Assembly (NCBI GenBank): GCA_902482185.1
Contig: CABSZR010000046.1
Location: 1 to 8,978, forward strand
DNA length: 8,978 bases
Origin: an uncultured Collinsella sp.
GTDB lineage: Bacteria > Actinomycetota > Coriobacteriia > Coriobacteriales > Coriobacteriaceae
Reading direction: 5' to 3'
Shown here piece by piece: positions 1 to 5,643 of the stretch. The notes beneath the pieces are model-generated. The model was not told where the DNA came from. It saw only the letters and a program-made list of their open reading frames with translations, and made no database searches. Made by a program: the position numbers and the translations under genes. The stretch's first letter is position 1, and each line of letters begins with the position of its first letter.

Positions 1-167
1 GCGTCTGCATCCGCGCGGGTCACCACTGCGCGCAGCCGCTGCTCACCTGGCTGGGCGTCGAGAACCTTGCCTGCTGCCGCGCCAGCGTGGCCTTCTACAA
101 CGACAAGGCCGATATCGACAAGTTCATCGCCGGCCTGCATCACGTTTGGAGCACGTTCAATGGGTAA
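1..167 (+). CDS. sufS: Cysteine desulfurase SufS, C-terminal fragment (5' end outside window)
   Basis: This is the last 54 codons of a group II cysteine desulfurase; the first full codon is at base 3 and the TAA is at 165-167. These PLP enzymes take sulfur from L-cysteine as a persulfide on a catalytic cysteine and pass it to the SUF Fe-S assembly machinery in the cytoplasm. The fragment holds the family's active-site signature, read as [10 protein letters not shown]; the catalytic Cys codon is at 27-29. It is followed by the usual C-terminal stretch ending in [16 protein letters not shown]. The CCRAS sequence, with two adjacent cysteines before the conserved Arg, differs from the more usual TARAS. 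The stop codon overlaps the start of sufU by 8 bp, so the two are translationally coupled, as expected for a sulfur donor and its acceptor. The PLP-lysine domain lies upstream, outside the window. Confidence 0.93.
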   Translation, partial: VCIRAGHHCAQPLLTWLGVENLACCRASVAFYNDKADIDKFIAGLHHVWSTFNG

Positions 168-594
168 TCTGTACACCTCTACCACGTTTATGGAGCACAA
201 CTCGCACCCCGACTACAAGTACGAGATGGATGCCCCCACGCACGAGCACGACGGCATCAACCCCAGCTGCGGTGACGAACTCACCTTGCAGCTGCGCGTC
301 GAGAACGGCGTGATCGAGGAGGCCTCCTTTACCGGTCATGGCTGCGCCATCAGCCAGGCCAGCGCCGACATCATGGCCGACCTCATCACCGGCGAGACGG
401 TCGAGGAGGCGCGCCGCCTGGCGGGGCTCTTCCTCGCCATGATCCGCGGCGAACAGCTCTCCGAGGAAGACCTGGAAGACCTGGACGAGGCTGCCCAGCT
501 CCAGGACATCTCGCACATGCCCGCCCGCGTCAAATGCGCCGAGCTCGCCTGGCGCACCCTCGACGGCATGCTCACGGGACAAAATAATCAGTAA
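160..594 (+). CDS. sufU: SufU, Zn-dependent sulfurtransferase / Fe-S assembly scaffold-like protein
   Basis: This 144-residue protein matches the SufU family, which accepts persulfide sulfur from SufS through a zinc-bound cysteine and feeds it to SUF cluster assembly. The family's zinc ligands are all visible: Cys37 and Asp39 in NPSCGD, Cys62 in [10 protein letters not shown], and Cys126 in VKCAELAW. The 18-21 residue insertion that separates SufU from IscU falls before Cys126, in the acidic stretch around residues 98-118 ([12 protein letters not shown]). The ATG at 160 was chosen over an in-frame upstream ATG at 67. It gives the normal family length and N-terminus and an 8-bp overlap with the sufS stop, while starting at 67 would add residues read out of the sufS reading frame. 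It is the last gene of the operon, and an intrinsic terminator follows 30 bp after its stop. Confidence 0.95.
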   Translation: MGNLYTSTTFMEHNSHPDYKYEMDAPTHEHDGINPSCGDELTLQLRVENGVIEEASFTGHGCAISQASADIMADLITGETVEEARRLAGLFLAMIRGEQLSEEDLEDLDEAAQLQDISHMPARVKCAELAWRTLDGMLTGQNNQ

Positions 595-623
595 TAGTTG
601 TCTCAAATCTAAAGAATTCTGTT

Positions 624-662
624 GGCCGAATCGCTTAACTTTCGCGATTCGGCCGTTTTCTT
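624..662 (+). terminator. Intrinsic terminator of the suf operon
   Basis: A perfect 11-bp stem pairs 624-634 (GGCCGAATCGC) with 644-654 (GCGATTCGGCC) across a 9-base loop. The T-rich run GTTTTCTTTTCT follows directly. It lies 30 bp after the sufU stop. On the other strand the hairpin is followed by AACAGAATTC with no T run, so it is not a good terminator for the minus-strand transposase gene that ends at 671, although it lies just past that gene's stop. Confidence 0.9.
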
Positions 663-670
663 TTCTGCCT

Positions 671-1471
671 TTATTTCGAGCCCTCGGCCTGCGCGTCCAC
701 CTGCGCATAAGCACGCACAATGCGAGAAACGGTACTTTTGCCAATCCCCGTATACCGCTCTATCTGACGCACCGTTAAACCGGCATCGTGCAATTCAAAA
801 ATCACGATGTTGCGCTGCGCCGACGGTGCGGCTTTAACCCCGTGGAGCGGAACCCCGAGCCCCTTCGCCAACTTTTCGGCAAAGGCGTGCCGCTCCCACT
901 CCGCTTCTTCCAGGTTGGGCATCGCTAGCTTGCCACCTTCGGGCGTCGAAAGCGAATAGGCAATAAAGGCCTTGGCAGAACCAAAAAGCTCTAGCACGCA
1001 AGAAGGGTCGGAAAATCCCCTCGACATATCGTTGTCATAGGCCCGTAGATACTCGGCAAAGCTGCTCCACGGATAGCACTCGACCAGAGCAATACCCGCC
1101 TCCTGCGGATTAGCATGCACGGAGCGAATAGCCTCCATCACCTGCCAGTCGGTATCGAGCGAGCGCCGGTCAAAACGGTTCTGGAACAGATGCCCCGTGC
1201 GCCCCGTGCGTTTATTGAACCGCCGCGCGTACGTCAAAAGCAACCGGTGCATCGCCGCGCTCATCCTGTCCTCGTAATCTGTAAGCACCAAATGCACGTG
1301 ATTGTCCATAAGGCACCAGGCGATAACCGTCACACCCTCCTCGCAGCAGCACTCGCGCATCAGCTCCAAAAACTCCCACCGGTCTTCATCGCCCTCAAAG
1401 ATGAGCTGTTTGCCCACACCGCGAGCACAGACATGGTAAAAGCCGGTAACCGTTCTCCAAACGCGCTGCAT
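671..1471 (-). CDS. REP-associated tyrosine (Y1/HUH) transposase, RAYT / IS200-like
   Basis: This 266-residue protein belongs to the Y1_Tnp/IS200-like superfamily of HUH single-strand endonucleases, which nick and rejoin DNA at hairpin structures. Its N-terminal part reads like the RAYT subgroup: FYHVCARG near residue 11, EDRWEFLEL at 29-37, and MDNHVHLVL with the metal-binding HUH pair His58 and His60. The probable nucleophile is Tyr81 in TYARRFNKR, followed by GHLFQNRF at 93-100. The C-terminal 45 residues or so (about 220-260) form a likely helix-turn-helix of the type GLTVRQIERYTGIGKSTVSRIV, as in some RAYT relatives. The catalytic residues and full length suggest an intact enzyme. AAGGGAG lies about 5 bases upstream of the ATG. 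No terminal inverted repeats flank the gene. RAYTs are usually single-copy chromosomal genes that act on short palindromes elsewhere; what this one acts on is unknown (see the inverted repeat at 3752). Confidence 0.9.
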   Translation of the reverse strand: MQRVWRTVTGFYHVCARGVGKQLIFEGDEDRWEFLELMRECCCEEGVTVIAWCLMDNHVHLVLTDYEDRMSAAMHRLLLTYARRFNKRTGRTGHLFQNRFDRRSLDTDWQVMEAIRSVHANPQEAGIALVECYPWSSFAEYLRAYDNDMSRGFSDPSCVLELFGSAKAFIAYSLSTPEGGKLAMPNLEEAEWERHAFAEKLAKGLGVPLHGVKAAPSAQRNIVIFELHDAGLTVRQIERYTGIGKSTVSRIVRAYAQVDAQAEGSK

Positions 1472-1504
1472 GGCGCTCCCTTCGCCGGGATCTGCTTACC
1501 ATCC

Positions 1505-1533
1505 AATACAGCACGATTGAAGCGTGCCATCAA
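1505..1533 (-). promoter_or_regulatory. Candidate promoter of the transposase gene with an inverted repeat in its spacer
   Basis: Read on the minus strand there is TTGATG (1533-1528), a 17-base spacer, and TGTATT (1510-1505), placed about 34 bases before the transposase ATG. The spacer itself is an inverted repeat, GCACG-7-CGTGC (1511-1527 in plus coordinates), which could be an operator that blocks RNA polymerase. The hexamers are partial matches to the sigma-70 consensus and the repeat arms are short, so this is a plausible but untested call. Confidence 0.45.
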
Positions 1534-1595
1534 AACATTCACGCAAAACAATACACTCGCGCGGCCAAAGGCAGCAAACAGGCGGCGAACGGCAC

Positions 1596-1622
1596 CGTTG
1601 CAACAGGTCAACCACTGCAACG
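1596..1622. repeat. Short inverted repeat (7-bp arms) in intergenic DNA
   Basis: CGTTGCA at 1596-1602 and TGCAACG at 1616-1622 are exact reverse complements separated by 13 bases. A palindromic CTTGCAAG follows at 1623-1630. Its position, far from both starts, gives no clear role; it may be a protein binding site or chance. Confidence 0.4.
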
Positions 1623-1777
1623 CTTGCAAGAGCGGACCAAAAGCTTGCCCAAGACGGACCCCCCTCTACGGAAGCTCACGACCACAGAACATAGAGTTAA
1701 ACCGTTTCAATTAAAAACTTCAGGACTTCTCGCTACGAAAACTGAGCCGTTCGCCGAATATTCCGTGCATTTCGCGG

Positions 1778-1786
1778 TATTATAGG
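1778..1786 (+). promoter_or_regulatory. Possible -10 region for the scaffold/GGGtGRT operon
   Basis: TATTATAGG at 1778-1786 stands out as an AT-rich -10-like element in GC-rich DNA, about 90 bases before the ATG at 1877. No good TTGACA-like hexamer lies 16-18 bases upstream, so the promoter may be activator-dependent or the call may be wrong. If correct, the transcript begins with a structured GC-rich leader. Confidence 0.3.
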
Positions 1787-1876
1787 GGCTGCATGTCATG
1801 TCCCTTTCGAAGGGTCGCCCGGCAATCGCCAGCCACGGCCCCCAGACGGGACGCCAACACGATAGAGAGGAGAGGC

Positions 1877-2611
1877 ATGCAGTACTCACAGGAAGTGGAG
1901 AACATGTGCCCCGTTGCCAAGGGTGCATACCACGGCCCCGCACCCATCCCCGAGGAGGGCAAGTGGGTCCAGGCTAAGGAGATTTCCGACATCTCCGGTC
2001 TTACGCACGGTGTGGGTTGGTGCGCACCTCAGCAGGGCGCCTGCAAGCTCACGCTGAACGTCAAGGACGGCATCATCGAGGAGGCCCTCGTTGAGACCAT
2101 CGGCTGCTCGGGCATGACCCACTCTGCCGCCATGGCTTCCGAGATCCTTCCCGGTAAGACCATCCTCGAGGCCCTCAACACCGACCTTGTCTGCGACGCC
2201 ATCAACGTTGCTATGCGCGAGATCTTCCTGCAGATCGTTTACGGCCGCAGCCAGACCGCGTTCTCCGAGGGCGGCCTGCCCGTGGGCGCCTCCCTCGACG
2301 ACCTCGGCAAGGGCCTTCGCTCTCAGGTCGGCACCATGTTCGGCACCAAGGCCAAGGGCGCTCGTTACCTCGAGCTCGCTCAGGGCTACGTCACCCGCAT
2401 GGCTCTCAACGACAAGAACGAGATCATCGCATTCGAGTTCCTGAACCTCGGCAAGTTCACCGACGCCGTCAAGGCCGGCAAGACCCCCGAGGAGGCCATC
2501 GCTGGCGCTATGGGCCACTATGGTCAGTGGGAGAACGCTGCCAAGTACATCGACCCGCGCACCGACGAGGAGACTCACTCCGTCGCCAGCGTGTTCCCGG
2601 TTCACGAGTAG
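1877..2611 (+). CDS. NifU/SufU-like iron-sulfur scaffold protein paired with a GGGtGRT protein
   Basis: This 244-residue protein is of the iron-sulfur cluster assembly scaffold type found next to GGGtGRT genes. Its middle part aligns by eye with SufU from this same window: VKDGIIEEALVETIGC corresponds to [16 protein letters not shown], and PGKTILEAL to TGETVEEA. Cys77 here therefore matches SufU Cys62. Further cysteines at 49 and 56 (GWCAPQQGAC) and 106 (LVCDAIN) are candidate metal or sulfur ligands, but SufU's NPSCGD site is absent, so the ligand set differs. About 90 residues beyond the scaffold region (from MFGTKAKGARYLE near 153 to the end) form an extra C-terminal part. No signal peptide or membrane segment is apparent. 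The ATG at 1877 was chosen because GAGAGGAGAG lies just upstream and the MQYSQEVENMCPVAKG start fits the family; an in-frame ATG at 1793 lacks such a site. The next gene is 18 bp away. Function is unknown beyond the fold. Confidence 0.85.
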   Translation: MQYSQEVENMCPVAKGAYHGPAPIPEEGKWVQAKEISDISGLTHGVGWCAPQQGACKLTLNVKDGIIEEALVETIGCSGMTHSAAMASEILPGKTILEALNTDLVCDAINVAMREIFLQIVYGRSQTAFSEGGLPVGASLDDLGKGLRSQVGTMFGTKAKGARYLELAQGYVTRMALNDKNEIIAFEFLNLGKFTDAVKAGKTPEEAIAGAMGHYGQWENAAKYIDPRTDEETHSVASVFPVHE

Positions 2612-2629
2612 AAAGGGAGGGAAATAACT

Positions 2630-3634
2630 ATGACTGTTACGTTCGAAGGTTACGAGCGCCGCGCTGACAAGATCAACAAGTGCCTCGCCGACAACGGCAT
2701 CGCCTCCCTCGAGGAAGCTCTGCAGATCTGCACCGACAAGGGCTTCAACCCGCGTGAGATCGTCAACAACACCCAGTCCATCGCCTTCCAGAACGCTGAG
2801 TGGGCCTACACCCTCGGCTGCGCTCTCGCTGTCAAGCGTGGCGCCAAGTCCGCTTCTGAGGCTGCTGCCATCATCGGCGAGGGCATCCAGGCCTTCACCG
2901 TTCCCGGCTCCGTCGCTGAGGACCGCAAGGTCGGTCTGGGCCACGGCAACCTGGGCGCTATGCTGCTCTCCGACGACACCGAGTGCTTCGCCTTCCTGGC
3001 CGGCCACGAGTCCTTCGCTGCCGCTGAGGGCGCTATCGGCCTGGCTCTGAACGCCAACAAGGCTCGCAAGAAGCCGCTGCGCGTCATCCTCAACGGTCTG
3101 GGCAAGGACGCTGCTCAGATCATCGCCCGCATCAACGGCTTCACCTACGTGAAGACCCAGTTCGACTACTTCACGGGCGAGCTCAAGGTCGTCGAGACCA
3201 TCCCCTACTCCGATGGTCCCCGCGCCGCCGTCAACTGCTACGGCGCCGACGACGTCCGCGAGGGCGTTGCCATCATGTGGCACGAGAACGTCGACATCTC
3301 GATCACCGGTAACTCCACCAACCCCACGCGCTTCCAGCACCCCGTCGCTGGCACCTACAAGAAGGAGCGCCTCGAGGCTGGCAAGAAGTACTTCTCCGTC
3401 GCTTCTGGTGGCGGCACTGGCCGTACCCTGCACCCGGACAACATGGGCGCCGGCCCTGCCTCTTACGGCATGACCGACACCATGGGCCGTATGCACTCCG
3501 ACGCCCAGTTCGCCGGTTCTTCCTCCGTGCCTGCGCACGTCGACATGATGGGTCTCATCGGCATGGGCAACAACCCCATGGTCGGTGCCACCGTCGCCTG
3601 CGCTGTCGCCGTCGAGGAGGCCCTCAAGGCCTAA
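2630..3634 (+). CDS. GGGtGRT-family protein of unknown function
   Basis: This 334-residue protein carries the motif that names its family, GGGTGRT, at residues 260-266, within VASGGGTGRTLHPDNMGAGP. The family has no established biochemical role that I know of. Other conserved-looking stretches are GLGHGNLGAMLLSDDTECF (about 103-120), AGHESFAAAEGA, and the Met/Gly-rich C-terminus MMGLIGMGNNPMVGATVACAV. Glycine-rich turns with nearby His and Asp suggest a nucleotide, flavin or metal site, but this is inference. Cysteines lie at 18, 34, 64, 119, 203 and 324. It looks soluble and cytoplasmic, with no signal peptide or membrane helix. GGGAGG sits 8 bases before the ATG, 18 bp after the scaffold gene, so the two are co-transcribed and probably work together. 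Every lysine codon I read in both genes is AAG, unlike dinD downstream, which suggests high expression. A strong terminator ends the operon. Confidence 0.88.
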   Translation: MTVTFEGYERRADKINKCLADNGIASLEEALQICTDKGFNPREIVNNTQSIAFQNAEWAYTLGCALAVKRGAKSASEAAAIIGEGIQAFTVPGSVAEDRKVGLGHGNLGAMLLSDDTECFAFLAGHESFAAAEGAIGLALNANKARKKPLRVILNGLGKDAAQIIARINGFTYVKTQFDYFTGELKVVETIPYSDGPRAAVNCYGADDVREGVAIMWHENVDISITGNSTNPTRFQHPVAGTYKKERLEAGKKYFSVASGGGTGRTLHPDNMGAGPASYGMTDTMGRMHSDAQFAGSSSVPAHVDMMGLIGMGNNPMVGATVACAVAVEEALKA

Positions 3635-3669
3635 TCGCGCCCGCGCGATGCTCATATAGTTGAGCTTTG

Positions 3670-3708
3670 GAGCCGCTACCCACCCAGGTAGCGGCTCTTT
3701 TTGTTTGC
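3670..3708 (+). terminator. Intrinsic terminator of the scaffold/GGGtGRT operon
   Basis: A perfect 11-bp stem pairs 3670-3680 (GAGCCGCTACC) with 3687-3697 (GGTAGCGGCTC) across a 6-base loop, followed by TTTTTGTTT. It starts 35 bp after the stop of the GGGtGRT gene. Confidence 0.94.
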
Positions 3709-3751
3709 CCCGTCCCAAATTGGTTACTCTTATTAGAAGGTCCGATATATC

Positions 3752-3818
3752 AGTTGCGGTGAAATACGGACTGAATTACATCCATACAGACCAAAACAGT
3801 CCGTATTCCACCGCAACT
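3752..3818. repeat. Long near-perfect inverted repeat (22-bp arms, 23-base loop), REP/MITE-like
   Basis: The left arm 3752-3773 begins AGTTGCGGTG and ends ACGGACTG. The right arm 3797-3818 is its reverse complement with a single mismatch (A at 3762 against C at 3808). The 23-base loop (3774-3796) is AT-rich. No T run follows and a strong terminator already lies just upstream, so this is not a normal terminator. It lies in non-coding DNA 138 bases before the next ATG. Such an imperfect palindrome fits a REP- or MITE-like element or a large structured RNA leader. A REP-type transposase gene lies about 2.3 kb away. No second copy of either arm was found in this window. Confidence 0.85.
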
Positions 3819-3955
3819 TATCAAATGGGCCGACCGAAGTGGCCGAGTCCACCTGACGCCCACCTGCCATATTTGCCCTTTACCGATTTGCCGAGTCTTT
3901 GCGGCCCCATTGCCGATCACCCGTGCGACAATGCGCCGGACGAGAAAGGAATCCG

Positions 3956-5482
3956 ATGGAATCGACTGATGTACTGGTAATTGGATCTGGCATTGCGGGC
4001 CTTTGTGCCGCCATCGAAGCGGCATGCACAGGTGCAGCCGTCACTGTGGCAAGCACCGGCAAGACCATGAGTGGATCGAGCTTCTTCCCCGGAACCTGGG
4101 GCCTCGGCCTCATCGGCCCCGTCGACGAAGACGACGAGCAGGACCTCATCGACACCATTCAGACCGTTGGTGGCGGCGTCGCCAACCCTGAGCTTGTCCA
4201 GACGTTTGTCCACGGCATTCCCCAAGCAATTGAATGGCTCGAGGAAGACCTGGGTGTTGGGCTCCAGCGTCCGCAAAGCGCCAAGAGCGCTCAGCAAAAG
4301 CAATTTATCCCCTGCTTTGACCACAAGACGCGTATGTGGCGCGGTCTCACCCGCAAGCCCCTTGAGGACGCTCTCACGACCCGGATCGAGTCGCTCGGCA
4401 TTCGCCTGCTCCCCCGCCATGAGCTTATCGATCTTGTTGAGGATGCGAACGGAAAGATTGCCGGCGCCTTGCTCTACGACCGTGCAAACGAGCATCTCGT
4501 GCCTATGACAGCCAAGACCACTATCATCGCTGCGGGCGGCACGGGTGGCCTGTTCGAGCGCAGCCTCACTTCGGCCGATGTACTCAGCTCCTCGCAGGCC
4601 ATCGCACTGGCGCACGGCGCAACACTTACTAATATAGAGTTCATGCAGATGATGCCCGGCTTCATCGAGCCCAGGCGTAACTTGGTCTTCAACGAGAAAA
4701 CCTGGCGCTACGTGCATGTAGACCAGCCGGTAGATATTGCCGACGACAAGCTGAACGACCTGCTCGAGCAGCGCTCTGGATATGGTCCCTTCACGTCACG
4801 CTTGGCCTCCCGCGCTATCGATCTCGTCATCGATCAGGCAGGTGTCGAAGGCCTGGCACTCCACTACGACTTCCCCCGCGAGGATGTCCCAGAGTTTGTG
4901 CAGACCTTTGCCACCTGGCTGCAAGACGAGCACGGCATCGCCCCGACTGACGAGATGCGCGTTGCGATGTATGCCCACGCCGCTAACGGCGGCATCAAGA
5001 TCGATAAGACCGCGCACACGGGCGTTGAGGGCCTCTACGCTTGCGGCGAGGCGACAGGCGGCATGCACGGCGCCGACCGCATTGGTGGCTTGTCAAGCGC
5101 CAACGGCATCGTATTCGGACGTATCGCGGGCGCATCGGCAGCCCTCACAGCGCAGAAAGAGCCTGAGGCGGCCCTGAAGGCGGATATCACCCTCCCCCAG
5201 TACGGCATTGCCACAACAGATGCCGAACGCCTGACACACAGCCTTAGGCACACGATGAGCACCTTTTGCATGATCAACAGGACCGAAACAGGCCTATCCG
5301 AGGCCCTGCAACAGCTTGAAAGCCTGCAAGACGAAGCCACGGCTCTAAATAAGCCACATACCAACGACAGCGAAATCGCTGCCCTCGCCCGCCTGCAATC
5401 GCAGATTCAACTAGCACAGGAAATGGTCAAAGCCATGCGCAAGCGAACCGAAAGTCTCGGGTCGCACTATCGAGCGGATTAA
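3956..5482 (+). CDS. FAD-dependent oxidoreductase, fumarate reductase / L-aspartate oxidase (NadB-like) superfamily
   Basis: This 508-residue flavoprotein begins with a dinucleotide-binding fold, DVLVIGSGIAG with GxGxxG at Gly10, Gly12 and Gly15. The second FAD-contact region is LYACGEATGGMHGADRIGG (361-378), with an Arg at 375 where NadB has its substrate-binding Arg. HAANGGIKI (His341) matches the family's HxxGGI/V segment. The C-terminal helical part has the usual pattern M434...R442xxxGL. There is no signal peptide, no haem-binding CxxCH motif and no partner Fe-S or membrane subunit, so it is probably a soluble stand-alone enzyme. Where relatives have QFHPT, this protein reads QMMPG (231-235), so the usual active-site His is Met233, and the RGEGG-like loop that normally follows is not recognisable. 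NadA and NadC are absent nearby. The substrate is therefore unknown and NadB is not assigned. The ATG at 3956 has AGAAAGGA six bases upstream; an in-frame ATG at 3899 lacks this and would add residues before the Rossmann strand. Confidence 0.82.
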   Translation: MESTDVLVIGSGIAGLCAAIEAACTGAAVTVASTGKTMSGSSFFPGTWGLGLIGPVDEDDEQDLIDTIQTVGGGVANPELVQTFVHGIPQAIEWLEEDLGVGLQRPQSAKSAQQKQFIPCFDHKTRMWRGLTRKPLEDALTTRIESLGIRLLPRHELIDLVEDANGKIAGALLYDRANEHLVPMTAKTTIIAAGGTGGLFERSLTSADVLSSSQAIALAHGATLTNIEFMQMMPGFIEPRRNLVFNEKTWRYVHVDQPVDIADDKLNDLLEQRSGYGPFTSRLASRAIDLVIDQAGVEGLALHYDFPREDVPEFVQTFATWLQDEHGIAPTDEMRVAMYAHAANGGIKIDKTAHTGVEGLYACGEATGGMHGADRIGGLSSANGIVFGRIAGASAALTAQKEPEAALKADITLPQYGIATTDAERLTHSLRHTMSTFCMINRTETGLSEALQQLESLQDEATALNKPHTNDSEIAALARLQSQIQLAQEMVKAMRKRTESLGSHYRAD

Positions 5483-5524
5483 ACCGGACACCTATCTAAA
5501 GCAGAACACAACCAATCGATATCC

Positions 5525-5560
5525 ATGGGCCCCGTGAGCTCGAAGCAGCACGGGGTCCAT
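5525..5560. other. Strong hairpin after the flavoprotein gene, without a T run
   Basis: ATGGGCCCCGTG (5525-5536) pairs with CACGGGGTCCAT (5549-5560) over 12 bp with one G-T wobble; the loop adds a small GCT/AGC stem. It lies 42 bp after the flavoprotein stop. It may terminate or protect that transcript's 3' end, but the following TCGTGTCCG is not T-rich, so a classical intrinsic terminator is not supported on either strand. Confidence 0.6.
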
Positions 5561-5600
5561 TCGTGTCCGCACGACAGCGTATCCTTATTCTGAATACAGA

Positions 5601-5615
5601 GCGGGCAAAGCCCGC
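5601..5615. promoter_or_regulatory. Perfect inverted repeat in the dinD upstream region (operator or leader hairpin)
   Basis: GCGGGC-AAA-GCCCGC is a perfect 6-bp inverted repeat 28 bases before the dinD ATG. A possible -10 (TATTCT, 5586-5591) just upstream would put the transcript start at or near this repeat. It could be a repressor site or a 5' hairpin. No canonical GAAC-N4-GTTC type LexA box was found between 5483 and 5643. Confidence 0.45.
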
Positions 5616-5643
5616 ATAGAAAATAGACCAGCGAGGAGGAGAT

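Larger units (their letters stand above)
1534..1876. other. Intergenic region between the transposase and the scaffold/GGGtGRT operon
   Basis: With the transposase promoter region this makes about 405 bases without a convincing gene; short frames crossing it on both strands have no recognisable family features or ribosome sites. It holds a 7-bp inverted repeat (1596-1622), a weak promoter candidate near 1778, and a GC-rich leader of about 90 bases ahead of the ATG at 1877. The leader has small hairpins: CCCTT-TCG-AAGGG at 1802-1814 and GGC-AATC-GCC at 1821-1830. I could not match the leader to a known riboswitch, and no good IscR-type operator was seen. Confidence 0.5.

Noticed and set aside
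67..159. Upstream start for sufU
   Set aside because: These codons lie inside sufS in another frame and extend beyond the normal SufU N-terminus; the ATG at 160 fits family length and overlap.
1793..1876. Upstream ATG start for the scaffold gene
   Set aside because: The extra 28 residues are Arg/Pro/Ala-rich with no ribosome site before them, while a purine-rich site directly precedes the ATG at 1877.
1886..3718. Very long open frame (610 codons) on the minus strand
   Set aside because: It lies opposite the scaffold and GGGtGRT genes. Its sequence is low-complexity, rich in Val, Gly, Leu, Asp and Ala, as expected from reading strongly biased GC-rich codons backwards, and it crosses both genes and their gap.
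3752..3818. Reading the long inverted repeat as a terminator
   Set aside because: No T run follows either arm and a strong terminator already lies 50 bases upstream.
3917..4717. 266-codon minus-strand open frame opposite the flavoprotein gene
   Set aside because: It overlaps the start and FAD-binding region of a well-supported plus-strand gene and has no recognisable domain.
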